From: Myxococcales bacterium | Lineage (GTDB): Bacteria > Myxococcota_A > Polyangia > Polyangiales > Ga0077539 | NCBI GenBank assembly: GCA_016793325.1 | Contig: JAEUKI010000067.1 | Coordinates: 124,001 to 188,000 of the forward strand | DNA: 64,000 nt | Reading direction: 5' to 3' | Part shown: one piece after another, positions 41,814-50,584 of the stretch | Layout: every line of letters begins with the position of its first letter | Position numbering within the stretch: the first letter of the stretch is position 1 | Notes under the pieces: generated by a model | The model's input: only the letters and a program-made list of their open reading frames with translations | Database searches by the model: none | What the model was told of the DNA's origin: nothing | Position numbers and translations under genes: made by a program

Positions 41814-42067
41814 GAAGCCGAGGATGCATCGGTTCGGGCGCGGGCCTGCGGGTCGCAGCGCGCTTCGTGAGAGCGCCGTGAGGCGACGGCGACGCCGCGT
41901 CGATCGCGAGCCGTCTGCGCGTTCTCCAGCGTGTCGAATTGCGAATGGCCCCGTGGTCGTGCGCGCACTACTCCCCTCGAGCGAGACAAGGATCACGAGC
42001 GATCGACCGCACCCATTGTGCGGCCGATGCGTCATCGTGCGTCATCGCTCGGACAGGGAAGCGGAGT

Positions 42068-43333
42068 ATGAAGAGCTACCTACGCGCGACGAGCGTGCTG
42101 TTCGCGCTCGTGTGTGCGCCGTCGATGGCGCGCGCAGACGAGATCGATGGATGGATGTCTGCGGCGGTGTCGATCGGCCCAGCGCAAGCGCCGAGCACCG
42201 AGCAAGCCGCGCTCTCGATGGCCTACGTGAACACGAGCCCATCGACCGCGCCGCCGTCGAGCCCGCCGAACCCGTCGACCGCGCCTGGGAGCGTCGTGGT
42301 GACGCTCGTCGATCAGAACGGCGCGCGACTCACGTCACTGTGCCCCAACTCGTCTGTGCTCGGTCGCCCGCCTGCACCGGCGCCGTTGAACAGCTCGGAG
42401 GTTCCTGCGTTGTACATCTCGGCGCCCGCGATCACGAAGAACGCGGTCTACGTCGTGGCGACGACGGTCTTCTCGGGCAGCACGCGCGTCAATCAGCTCT
42501 TCGTCGCGACGCACGTGGACAACACTCCGACGTGCGACAACCAATGGAGCGGGTGGAGCGCGGTCGGGATGCCGCCGAACCTCCAAGCGTACACAGCGCC
42601 CGCGGTCACGATCCTCAACGGCGTGAGGTACGTCGCGATCGGGATGCGATCGAACACGGTCCCCGCGCAGTACTCGACCTGGGTCCTGCCGCACACCGCT
42701 GGCGGAGCCTGGATGCAAGTCAGCAACGACGGCGAGCCCGGAATGCCGTCGATCACGAACGACGGGCTCGGGTTGGTCGTCGTTCGCGCGCTGCCCGCGT
42801 CGGACTACGTCTTCGTCCGCCGCGGCACGACGAGCGCAGCCAACCCACACATCGTGACGTGGAACGTCGGGTTCATGCGCGCGTTCAACGCGGGCCCCTT
42901 CGATCCACCGCCTCCGCCACCAGCGGGCCTCTCGTCGAGCATGGGAACCGCGTGCACGGTGATGGGCGCGGGCCCCGAAGTGGCGACGCCGTACCCGTCT
43001 CGCTTGGCGATCACGTGCTTCGATCGCGGGTCGCAGACGTTTCGAACGCTGCGATACAACAGCTCGACCTGGGCCAGCGCGTGGGTCAACTCGTCGCCGA
43101 TGACCTGGCCCTCTGGAATCAGACCGACGATCTCGATCCCTGCGTCGGCGGCGATCACCGTTCCGACCGGCGCGCAGACACCGCTCACGAACTGGCTCCT
43201 CTTCGCGGTGGCGCAGACGCCAACCTTGTTCGGTCCGTCGGCGCGGCACCGCACGGGCTACACGTATCGCGCGTCGGACACGTTGCTCAGCGCTCCGCCC
43301 GCGCTCGGCGCGTATCAACCGCGGCTGTACTGA
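42068..43333 (+). CDS. Secreted protein, beta-propeller/lectin-like (421 aa)
   Basis: The ATG at 42068 begins a signal peptide (ATSVLFALVCAPSMARA, cleavage likely after ARA). A Ser/Thr/Pro-rich spacer precedes repeating blade-like motifs: NQWSGWSAVGMPPN, TAPAVTILNGVRYVAIGMR, PSITNDGLGLVVVRALPAS and STWASAWVNSSP. The recurrent W-x-x-W and DGLGL pattern resembles fucose-binding lectin-like propellers, but I would not assign the family without a search. A CGGAG is present about 5 bases before the ATG. It is secreted to the outside or the periplasm and lacks a lipobox. Confidence 0.72.
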   Translation: MKSYLRATSVLFALVCAPSMARADEIDGWMSAAVSIGPAQAPSTEQAALSMAYVNTSPSTAPPSSPPNPSTAPGSVVVTLVDQNGARLTSLCPNSSVLGRPPAPAPLNSSEVPALYISAPAITKNAVYVVATTVFSGSTRVNQLFVATHVDNTPTCDNQWSGWSAVGMPPNLQAYTAPAVTILNGVRYVAIGMRSNTVPAQYSTWVLPHTAGGAWMQVSNDGEPGMPSITNDGLGLVVVRALPASDYVFVRRGTTSAANPHIVTWNVGFMRAFNAGPFDPPPPPPAGLSSSMGTACTVMGAGPEVATPYPSRLAITCFDRGSQTFRTLRYNSSTWASAWVNSSPMTWPSGIRPTISIPASAAITVPTGAQTPLTNWLLFAVAQTPTLFGPSARHRTGYTYRASDTLLSAPPALGAYQPRLY

Positions 43334-43436
43334 GCGATTGCGGAGCTCGCGCGTCCGCGGGCCGAGCCTGCGCACGAGCGTCGGTCGCGCCGAGCGTCGC
43401 GATCGCAGCGGAGACGACAGCGGCGAAGCGGGTCAT
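43287..43436 (-). CDS. Possible small secreted peptide or gene remnant (49 aa)
   Basis: The ORF begins with a convincing signal peptide (MTRFAAVVSAAIATLGATDARAQ) and continues for only about 26 residues with Arg/Ala-rich sequence. Its upstream region is unusually AT-rich for this genome (TTGATATAAGG at about 43450), as a strong promoter would be. It overlaps the 3' end of the preceding gene by 47 bases on the other strand. It may be a real small peptide gene, a truncated gene or chance. Confidence 0.3.
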   Translation of the reverse strand: MTRFAAVVSAAIATLGATDARAQARPADARAPQSLSTAAVDTRRARAER

Positions 43437-43525
43437 TTGAATTTGTGACCTTATATCAATTTCACTGCGCTCGATCTGAAGTGGCTGTGGACCATCCCGC
43501 GCCCGAGCGAGGATCGCAGGCCCGC

Positions 43526-43840
43526 TCAATTGGGCAGCGGTCGCTCGACGCGAAACCACATCGTCCACGGGCTCGCGCACAGCGAGCACTGCGTACGCGC
43601 CGCGCGGAGCATCGCGCCCTTGTGCGCGACCGCGTCGTGCGACACGAGCCTGAGCGCGCCCTCGCACTTGGGGCACGGCTGCGAGAGCGCTCGCGGCTCG
43701 ACGAGCGAGGCGGACTCGACGGCGATCGGTCGGTCCATCGAGCCTCCGTCGCTCGCGAAGAAGAGCTTCTCGCGTTGCTCGGCGAGCTTCGCGGCAGCGC
43801 GCTCTGCGGCGCGTCGTTCGGTGCGCTTTCGAAAAATCAT
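43526..43840 (-). CDS. Small zinc-ribbon protein (104 aa)
   Basis: A soluble 104-residue protein. The N-terminus is a charged helix (FRKRTERRAAERAAAKLAEQ), and the C-terminal half holds two Cys pairs, CPKCEGAL and CSLCASPW, about 25 residues apart, forming one zinc ribbon. Zinc ribbons bind nucleic acid or protein partners; no further function is visible. The ATG at 43840 gives the most sensible protein; an ATG two codons earlier is possible. It is divergent from the WxxGxW repeat gene with about 180 bases between. Confidence 0.78.
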   Translation of the reverse strand: MIFRKRTERRAAERAAAKLAEQREKLFFASDGGSMDRPIAVESASLVEPRALSQPCPKCEGALRLVSHDAVAHKGAMLRAARTQCSLCASPWTMWFRVERPLPN

Positions 43841-44023
43841 GCAGCGTGTCACGAGGGAGGGTAGTCGATCGAGCGCGACGATTCCGCGCTCATCGTGCGG
43901 AATTTTCTGCGCTCGAAAGCGTCGATCCGCTGCGCGAACGGCGATGGATCGATCGATCGAGGGGCACACAATGCGGGCTCGACGAGCGAGCCGAGGGTCC
44001 CTTCTCGAGGAGAGACAACGAGA

Positions 44024-45568
44024 ATGAAACGACGATTCGTGCAGATTGCGGCGTTGGTGGCGAGCTCTGCGAGCGCTTCTGCGTTCGCGCAGGTGACGGT
44101 CAACGCGCAGCTCGGAGCGACCGTGCAAGCCGCGCCTCCTCCTGCGATCGCTGAAGCGCAGCCGCCTTCGCCCGGACCAGGGTTTTCGTGGGTCGCTGGC
44201 TACTGGAGCTGGAGCGGCTCGCGCTACGTCTGGACGCCTGGACACTACGAGCAAACGCCCGCGACCGCGCAGCGATGGGAGCCTCCGCAGTGGGAGCGCG
44301 TCGGCAATGGACATCGATTTCGTCCAGGAGGATGGCGAGGCGCGAACAACGTCGTCGTGCAGGCGCCATCGCAGCCGTCGCAGACCGTGAACCTGCAAAT
44401 TCCCACGCAGATCGCGGGCACTTCGTCCCTCGCGATCGCGACCCCCGTGACGACCGCCGCTGTGGCGCCGCCCGCGAACGTTCAAGAAGCGCAGCCGCCG
44501 TCGCCGGGGCCGCGCTACGTGTGGGTCGCTGGCTTCTGGAATTGGAACGGGACGCAGTACGCGTGGGTTCCGGGGCGCTGGGAGCTTCCGCCCGAGCAGA
44601 GTGATGGTTGGGATCCACCGCAGTGGGAGCGCGATGGATCCAACTATCGCTACCGCCCCGGTCGATGGCGCGGGCGCGGCAACGCCGTCGTGCAACCGTT
44701 GCCGAGCGTGCAGGTCGTCACCGTCGCGCAGCCCGCCGCGACGCCCGCCGTCAACATCACCGCCGCCACGGCGCCTCCTGCGCCCATCGCCGAGACGCAG
44801 CCTCCTTCGCCGGGCGCGAACTATCTCTGGGTCGCAGGCTACTGGAGCTGGAACGGGTCGCAGTACGCGTGGACCGCTGGGCGTTGGGAGCAAAAGCCCG
44901 CGCAAGCCGACGCGTGGGAGCCTCCGCAGTGGCAGCGCGAAGGGCGCGGATGGCGCTTTCGCGCGGGACGTTGGCGAGGACAGAACAACGCGACCGTGCA
45001 AACGACGCAGGTCGTTCAGGCGGTTCCTGTGGCGACGACCACCGCGGTTCCGACTGCGGTCGTGACGACGGCTCCGCCAGCGGTGGTGCAAGAAGCGCAG
45101 CCGCCCTCACCGGGCCCAGGCTACACGTGGGTCGCGGGCTTCTGGACCTACAACGGAACGCAGTACACCTGGACCGCGGGCCACTGGGAGCAACCGCCCG
45201 TCGCAGACGCGCAGTGGACCGAGCCGCAGTGGGCCCGCGAGGGAAGCGGCTTTCGCTTCATGCCGGGTCGATGGCGCCGACGCGACGAAGCGCAAGCCAA
45301 CGCGCCGCAGCCCGTCGCGCTCCCGCCTCCGTCGGGACCGATCGAGACGTCGCAGCGTCCACCCCCGCGCGGACGGTTCGAACGCCCGGGACGAAGCCCC
45401 CAACGCGGCATGATCTGGGTCGCGGGCTACTGGAATTGGAACGGCTCGCAATACGAATGGGTCGCTGGCCGTTGGGAAGCCCCGCCCCGCCCGCGCGCCA
45501 TCTGGGTCGCTCCGCAGTGGCGGCCCGGCGGCGCAGGGTGGCGCTTCAGCCCGGGCCGCTGGCGCTGA
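44024..45568 (+). CDS. Secreted protein with five WxxGxW repeat units
   Basis: A 514-residue protein with a signal peptide (LVASSASASAFAQ). It has five units of about 95 residues. Each opens with a PPSPGP-type lead, then WVAGYWSWSGSRYVWTPG, WVAGFWNWNGTQYAWVPG, WVAGYWSWNGSQYAWTAG, WVAGFWTYNGTQYTWTAG or WVAGYWNWNGSQYEWVAG, and closes with W-x-x-P-Q-W and a GRWR or similar segment. This is the YXWxxGxW/BcpO-related repeat family, found in envelope proteins of unknown function. Spacers between units are Val/Thr/Ala/Pro-rich. AGGAGA about 11 bases before the ATG supports the start. Confidence 0.88.
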   Translation: MKRRFVQIAALVASSASASAFAQVTVNAQLGATVQAAPPPAIAEAQPPSPGPGFSWVAGYWSWSGSRYVWTPGHYEQTPATAQRWEPPQWERVGNGHRFRPGGWRGANNVVVQAPSQPSQTVNLQIPTQIAGTSSLAIATPVTTAAVAPPANVQEAQPPSPGPRYVWVAGFWNWNGTQYAWVPGRWELPPEQSDGWDPPQWERDGSNYRYRPGRWRGRGNAVVQPLPSVQVVTVAQPAATPAVNITAATAPPAPIAETQPPSPGANYLWVAGYWSWNGSQYAWTAGRWEQKPAQADAWEPPQWQREGRGWRFRAGRWRGQNNATVQTTQVVQAVPVATTTAVPTAVVTTAPPAVVQEAQPPSPGPGYTWVAGFWTYNGTQYTWTAGHWEQPPVADAQWTEPQWAREGSGFRFMPGRWRRRDEAQANAPQPVALPPPSGPIETSQRPPPRGRFERPGRSPQRGMIWVAGYWNWNGSQYEWVAGRWEAPPRPRAIWVAPQWRPGGAGWRFSPGRWR

Positions 45569-45847
45569 GAGCCTCGATTCGCGCATCGCGGCGCGCGTCG
45601 CTGCGCAATCCGCGGAGGGCGAGCGCTGCGCGACTTGCGCAGCACACAGAATCAAAGCGCTGATCGTGTCGATCCGCGGCTCTGCGCGAGGACGAGGCGG
45701 GTGGCACGCTTCGAGCACACGACGGCGCCGAAGAGATTCGCTGTTGATGCACTCACCCGTCGAGACGCGCTGCGCGCGACACACGATCGCGCTCGAGCGC
45801 ACCCTCCCAACGCAGCCGCGCGAGCGCGCGACAGGAGCGCGATCGCT

Positions 45848-47128
45848 GTGAGGGAGGGGTTCGTCGCGCGCTGCGTTCGTTGCGGGGCGCCGCACTCGCT
45901 CGCGCTGCTCGACGCGAGCGCGCGCTGCGCGCACTGCGGCGCGATCGATCCCTTGGGCGACGAGGCCCGCGCGCGCGTCGAAGCCGCGGCGGACAAGGTC
46001 TCGCGCCTCGCGTGGCGCGAGCAACACGCGCAGCGCAAGCACGAAGACGCCTCGCTCGAGTCGGGGCTGTTGATGGGCCTGTTCGGCGGCGTCTCGTGGC
46101 TCTTGTTCGGAGGAATCGCCTTCGCGATGGTCTTCTCCGAGAAGCCCGAGGCGATGGGGCTCGTCGAGCTCTTGGGCACCTCGCAATCCGCCAGCGGAAA
46201 CACCGCCGAAATGGGCGTCGTGATGGCATGGTGGCTCCTCGTGCTTCTGCTCGCGGGCCTGGGCGCGACGGTGTTCTTCTCGTTTTCGCTGCTGTTCTAC
46301 CAGCGAAAGCCGCTCGCTCCGCTGCGGGCGCTCCCGCCGCTCGACGCGAGCTCTCCGCCTCGCTGTCACCTGTGCGGCGGCGGGCTCGCGGCGGGAGGGC
46401 TCGCGCGTCGCTGTCGCTATTGCGGCGCGAGCAACCTCGTCGACGGGCGGTCGTTCGACGCGCAGATCGACGCGCTCTCCGAGCAGCTCTCGGTGATCGA
46501 TCACGCCCTCGTCGAGCGGGCGATCCCGATCGGGCGATCGATCGACTCGATGGTGAAATTCTCTGCGTTCTTTCCCATCGCGTTGCTGCTCTTCTTTCCG
46601 CTCACGATGGTGGGGACGCCGCGGACGATGCCCGAGCTTCTGCCCGCGCTCGCCGTGATCTGGGCGCTCGCGTTCGTGGCGATCCTCTTGTGGCTCTCGC
46701 GGTTCAAGAGCCACGCGCGCCACGTCAGCGACGTCGCGTGCGGCGACGCGGTGCTCGTTCGGGGGCGGCCCTTCGTCGTGCGCGCGCTCGTCGAGGCCAA
46801 GACCAACGGGCTCGTCCCATCCCAGCGATTGCTCTTGCTCGAACCACGGTCGGGGTCGAACGACTGGCTCCTCGTCGACACGCAGTGGCGCTCGCTCGAA
46901 GAGGGGCACCGCGCGCTCGCGCTCGCGCGTCCGACAGAGCCACGAGCGCCGAGCGCGCAGAGCGTCGTCGTGCCTCTCGTGTTCGTCGACGCGCACGGCG
47001 TCGCGACGCCGTGGACGGCGGTGACGGGGCCCGAGATCGCGCTCTGTCAGGGCGCGAACGCGACGAGCGCGCCTGCGTGGATCGGTCGATGGACGCCGCT
47101 GCACGGCGAAGCGGTCGTCCTCGTGTGA
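45848..47128 (+). CDS. Zinc-ribbon integral membrane protein (426 aa)
   Basis: The GTG at 45848 starts just before a zinc ribbon (CVRCGAPHSL, CAHCGAID). Two membrane segments follow (LMGLFGGVSWLLFGGIAFAM and WWLLVLLLAGLGATVFFSFS), then a second ribbon (CHLCGGG, CRYCGASN) and two more segments (FFPIALLLFFPLTMV and LLPALAVIWALAFVAILLWL). The C-terminal 150 residues are a soluble beta-rich domain (GDAVLVRGRPFVVRALVEAK). I do not recognise a named family. Cytoplasmic ribbons on a four-pass membrane protein suggest a signalling or scaffolding job. The preceding 279 bases hold no convincing gene. It converges on the WGR gene (7 bases). Confidence 0.75.
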   Translation: MREGFVARCVRCGAPHSLALLDASARCAHCGAIDPLGDEARARVEAAADKVSRLAWREQHAQRKHEDASLESGLLMGLFGGVSWLLFGGIAFAMVFSEKPEAMGLVELLGTSQSASGNTAEMGVVMAWWLLVLLLAGLGATVFFSFSLLFYQRKPLAPLRALPPLDASSPPRCHLCGGGLAAGGLARRCRYCGASNLVDGRSFDAQIDALSEQLSVIDHALVERAIPIGRSIDSMVKFSAFFPIALLLFFPLTMVGTPRTMPELLPALAVIWALAFVAILLWLSRFKSHARHVSDVACGDAVLVRGRPFVVRALVEAKTNGLVPSQRLLLLEPRSGSNDWLLVDTQWRSLEEGHRALALARPTEPRAPSAQSVVVPLVFVDAHGVATPWTAVTGPEIALCQGANATSAPAWIGRWTPLHGEAVVLV

Positions 47129-47135
47129 GCGACGA

Positions 47136-48020
47136 TCACGCGCTCTTCAGCGCGCTCACGACCGAGGCGAGCGCGGGGTCGCCCTTGGTCTCGATCGCGT
47201 CGAGGTGACCGCGCACGCGGCCGCCCTTGGACACGAGGTACGACTCGAGGTGCGGCTTGACGTGCTTGGCGAAGCGCTTGGCCACGCCGTGCTTGCTCAC
47301 GGTTCCCGCGCGGCCGGGGCGCGCGCTGAGCAGCACGCCCACGCGCAGCGCGAGCTCGGGGTCCTCGAGGGACTCGCGCTGCTTCGAGAGCGCCTCGATG
47401 ACCTTCGCGCCCGGAGCGCTCGCGCCCGCGGCCTTCCAACGATCGACAGCGCGGTCGAACGCGGCGACGTCGAGCTCGGCCAACAGCGCGCACACAGATT
47501 CGAGTGGAACGCGTTTTTGCCCCTTCGGCGCGATCGCGAGCCCGACGAGCTCCTCGAGCGGCGCCGCGATCGACGCCACGCTCGCCGGGTCGATCGTGCC
47601 GACGGCCCTCAGCGCCCGACGCGCGTTGTCCGCCGCGCGACGCACGACCCAGCTCCGACGACCCGCGCTCCTCGCGAAGCCGACGAGCGCTCCCGCGGCG
47701 CGCGCGATCTTCGCGGCGTCCGTCGTCGGCGCGCGTCCTCGCTGCGGAAGCTCGAGCTTCGCGCTCGCCGCAGCGGCCCCCTTCGCGCCCGAGGGAGCGC
47801 TCTCTGCCGCGTCCGCCGCGACCTCGTGATAGCCCTCGCGCAGCTTCTCGGCGACCTTCTTCTCGTACTCTTTGCGCGCGCCATCTTCCGTGGGAAAAGC
47901 CTTCTCTTTGCGCTGTCCCGGCGTGCCCAGACGGCCGTACACCACGATGAAGTTCACGCCCTCGACGGACGCCATCCAGAACTTCGCGCTCGTCCCCTCG
48001 ACGAATTCGAACCGACGCAT
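47136..48020 (-). CDS. WGR-domain protein
   Basis: A 294-residue soluble protein. Residues 1-65 match the WGR domain found in PARP-type and some bacterial DNA-associated proteins (MRRFEFVEGTSAKFWMASVE, VYGRLGTPGQRKEKAF), here with the WGR triplet read as YGR. The rest is helical (ARAAGALVGFARSAGRRSW, VIEALSKQRESLEDPELALR), probably a HEAT-like helical region. No PARP catalytic domain is present. A strong AGGAGG at 48025-48030 is 4 bases from the ATG, one of the best ribosome sites in the window. The role is unknown. It is divergent from the RlmI-like gene, with an inverted repeat in between. Confidence 0.85.
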   Translation of the reverse strand: MRRFEFVEGTSAKFWMASVEGVNFIVVYGRLGTPGQRKEKAFPTEDGARKEYEKKVAEKLREGYHEVAADAAESAPSGAKGAAAASAKLELPQRGRAPTTDAAKIARAAGALVGFARSAGRRSWVVRRAADNARRALRAVGTIDPASVASIAAPLEELVGLAIAPKGQKRVPLESVCALLAELDVAAFDRAVDRWKAAGASAPGAKVIEALSKQRESLEDPELALRVGVLLSARPGRAGTVSKHGVAKRFAKHVKPHLESYLVSKGGRVRGHLDAIETKGDPALASVVSALKSA

Positions 48021-48094
48021 GAGACCTCCTGTCGCGCTCGGGCTGGTCGGGATTGCACGACCCGTTCGACCCGCGCGCTTCGCGTCGGGGATGG

Positions 48095-48118
48095 TACACC
48101 CGCTCCGACGGTGTAGTG
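48095..48118. promoter_or_regulatory. Inverted repeat in the WGR/RlmI divergent promoter
   Basis: TACACC (48095-48100) and GGTGTA (48110-48115) flank 9 bases, and a TAGTGT hexamer (48113-48118) overlaps the right arm. An operator overlapping two divergent promoters is plausible. Confidence 0.35.
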
Positions 48119-48144
48119 TCGCGGATCGAAGCAGAGAACTCGAG

Positions 48145-49347
48145 ATGCCGACCGTTCACCTGAGACCAGGCCACGTTCAACCGGTGTGGACCGGCCACCC
48201 GTGGGTCTTCGCGCAAGCGATCGCCAAGGTCGACGGGCCTGCGCCCGCGGGCTCTGCCGTCGACGTGCTCGATCCGCGAGGAAATTTCCTCGGTCGTGGA
48301 TTCTTCTCCCCCGAGAGCGCGATCCCGGTTCGCATCGTCACGCGAAAGCACGACGAGCCGCTCGACGACGCGCTGCTCGATCAGCGCGTGAAGGCCGCGG
48401 TCGAGCTCCGTCGCGCGGTGCTCGACCTGCCCAACCGCGAGACCGACGGCTATCGATTGATCCACGCGGAGGGCGACGGGCTCCCTGGCCTCATCGTCGA
48501 CGCGTACGGCCCGGTGCTCGCCGCGCAATTTCTCACGATCGGCATGAAGAAGCACAGCGAGTCGCTCTTGCGCTCGCTCGTCGCGCACACCGGGGCCACG
48601 ACCGTGATCGAGGTCGCCTCGCCGCGACACCAGAAGATCGAGGGCTTCGAAGTGCGCGAAGGCCCAGTGTTCGGCCCCACCGTCGAGCGACTCGTGTTTC
48701 GCGAGCGCGGGTTCACGTGGAGCATCCAGCCTCCGGGCGCTCCGGGCGGCGGCGGACAGAAGACCGGGTACTACTTCGATCAACGCGAGACGCGCGCCGC
48801 GGTCGAGCAGCTCGCGCGAGGCCGTCGCGTGCTCGACCTCTACTCGTACGTGGGCGGGTTTTCGCTCGCGAGCGCCCGCGGCGGCGCGACGGACGTGCTC
48901 GCCGTCGACAGCTCTCAGTTCGCGCTCGACTGCGCCGCCACCACCGCCGAAGGCGCTGGGTTTCGCGAGAAGATCCGCTTCCAACGCGGAGACGCGCGCA
49001 AGGTGATGGCGCAGCTCGCCGAGGACAACCAACGCTTCGACCTCGTCGTGCTCGACCCGCCGAAGCTCGCGATGGGCGCCAAGGACCTCGACGAAGCCCG
49101 CGGAATGTACCGAAAGCTCAACGCCCTCGCGTGCAAGCTCGTCGCGCCCGGCGGGCTGCTCGTGTCGTGCTCGTGCTCGCAAGCGATGACGGGCGGAGAG
49201 TTTCTTCGCGTCATCGCCACAGGAGCGCGGGACGTTCAGCGCGACGCCACGGTGCTGAGGCTGCTCGGACAGCCGCCGGATCACCTCGTGCCCGCGGCGT
49301 TTCCCGAAGGGCGCTACCTCAAGTGCGTGGTCGCGCGCGTGGGATGA
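48145..49347 (+). CDS. rlmI: RlmI-like class I rRNA methyltransferase
   Basis: A 400-residue protein. The N-terminal PUA domain (VHLRPGHVQPVWTGHPWVFA, about residues 3-75) is RNA-binding, followed by a ferredoxin-like spacer and a Rossmann methyltransferase with motif I VLDLYSYVGGFSLASA and motif IV DLVVLDPPKLAM. The closing Cys-rich segment SCSCSQAM matches the family's SCS-type end motif. RlmI methylates C1962 of 23S rRNA in E. coli; substrate specificity here is by analogy. It overlaps the following dienelactone hydrolase by 4 bases (ATGA), which is coupling without an obvious functional link. Confidence 0.87.
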   Translation: MPTVHLRPGHVQPVWTGHPWVFAQAIAKVDGPAPAGSAVDVLDPRGNFLGRGFFSPESAIPVRIVTRKHDEPLDDALLDQRVKAAVELRRAVLDLPNRETDGYRLIHAEGDGLPGLIVDAYGPVLAAQFLTIGMKKHSESLLRSLVAHTGATTVIEVASPRHQKIEGFEVREGPVFGPTVERLVFRERGFTWSIQPPGAPGGGGQKTGYYFDQRETRAAVEQLARGRRVLDLYSYVGGFSLASARGGATDVLAVDSSQFALDCAATTAEGAGFREKIRFQRGDARKVMAQLAEDNQRFDLVVLDPPKLAMGAKDLDEARGMYRKLNALACKLVAPGGLLVSCSCSQAMTGGEFLRVIATGARDVQRDATVLRLLGQPPDHLVPAAFPEGRYLKCVVARVG

Positions 49348-50153
49348 ACGAGGCTCGCATGACGTACGACGCGTACCCCGATTTCGAGCAGCGCGAGGTC
49401 ACGCTGCTCGGCGCCACCAAGACCGTGTTCATCAAGGGCGAGGGCCGCGCCGTGCTCGTGATGCACGAGATGCCCGGGATGCACCCGCCCGTCGCCGAGT
49501 GCGCGCGCCGCATCGTGGACGCGGGATTTCGCGTGTACATGCCGCAGCTCTTCGGGACGCCCGGCCGCCCGATGTCCCCGCTCTACTCGCTCGACACCGT
49601 CGCGCGCGCCTGCGTCTCGCGCGAGTTCACGCTGTTCGCGCTGAAGAAGAACAGCCCCGTCACCGAGTGGCTCCGCGCGCTCGCCGCGCTCGCCCACGAC
49701 GAGTGCAAGGGCCCCGGCGTCGGCGCGGTGGGAATGTGTTTCACCGGCGGATTTGCCCTCGCGATGATGGTCGACGATCGCCTGCTCGCGCCCGTGCTGA
49801 GCCAGCCCTCGATCCCCGTGGCGCTCACCAGCGCGCACAAGCGCGACCTCGGGATCGACGACGCGACGCTCGCGCGCGTCAAGGAGCGCGCCGCCAACGG
49901 CGCGTGCGTAATGGGGCTTCGCTTCACGGGCGACAAGCTCGTTCCCGACGAGCGCTTCGCGCGGCTGCGCGAGGAGCTCGGGGACAAGTTCATCGCGATC
50001 GAAATCGACTCGCGCCCGGGCAACGCGCACAACATCGACCGCATGGCCCACTCGGTCCTCTCGACGCACTACGACCACACGCCGGGACACCCGACGCGCG
50101 AGGCCTTCGATCGGGTCGTCGCGTTCTACCGAGAGAAGCTCGGAGCGCCGTGA
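49344..50153 (+). CDS. Dienelactone hydrolase family protein
   Basis: A 269-residue alpha/beta hydrolase. The nucleophile Cys132 sits in VGAVGMCFTGGFALAM, as in dienelactone hydrolases, which use Cys rather than Ser; a His-rich end (AHSVLSTHYDHTPGHP) supplies the catalytic His. Known members open lactone rings in aromatic-compound breakdown, but many paralogues act on other substrates, and no aromatic pathway is near. The ATG overlaps the RlmI-like stop; a second in-frame ATG at 49359 is possible. The next gene begins at its last base (TGATG). Confidence 0.87.
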   Translation: MNEARMTYDAYPDFEQREVTLLGATKTVFIKGEGRAVLVMHEMPGMHPPVAECARRIVDAGFRVYMPQLFGTPGRPMSPLYSLDTVARACVSREFTLFALKKNSPVTEWLRALAALAHDECKGPGVGAVGMCFTGGFALAMMVDDRLLAPVLSQPSIPVALTSAHKRDLGIDDATLARVKERAANGACVMGLRFTGDKLVPDERFARLREELGDKFIAIEIDSRPGNAHNIDRMAHSVLSTHYDHTPGHPTREAFDRVVAFYREKLGAP

Positions 50154-50557
50154 TGCGCCTCGTCGCCCGCGTCACGAGCGCTCTTCGCGCGCCGTACTCC
50201 GTGGGCCAATGCTCCGTGGACGTCACCGACGGGGCGCACACGAGCGAGGTCGCTCGCGGCCTCGCGTTCGGCGACGTCCTCGTCGACCAAAGCGGCACCC
50301 GCTCGCTCAGCGAGTTCGAAGCGACGTTGTTCGCGCCCATCGCGCCCACCGAAGGATCGCGCATCCGCGTTCGCCTGTGGCACAGCTACGAGGGCGGGAC
50401 GTCGTCCCTGCGCGACCTCTGGTTCGAAGCCCGGCACAGCACCGACGGCTCGATCCTCGTGCAAAAGAGCGAGCCCGCCCCGCTCGCGGCGCTCGAGCCA
50501 CGAGCGCGCGCGTATTGGCGGCTCACCATGGCCGACCGCGAACCTGTGTCCGAGTGA
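50153..50557 (+). CDS. Hypothetical protein (134 aa)
   Basis: I do not recognise this family. It is soluble and beta-rich (VGQCSVDVTDGAHTSEVA, RIRVRLWHSYEGGTSSLRDL, ARAYWRLTMADREP), with one Cys and no signal. Its ATG is at the last base of the preceding stop (TGATG), so it is translationally coupled to the dienelactone hydrolase gene. It may be an accessory protein to one of the two genes before it. Confidence 0.68.
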   Translation: MRLVARVTSALRAPYSVGQCSVDVTDGAHTSEVARGLAFGDVLVDQSGTRSLSEFEATLFAPIAPTEGSRIRVRLWHSYEGGTSSLRDLWFEARHSTDGSILVQKSEPAPLAALEPRARAYWRLTMADREPVSE

Positions 50558-50584
50558 CCCGCGATCCGTGCTCTCATCGCCGCC

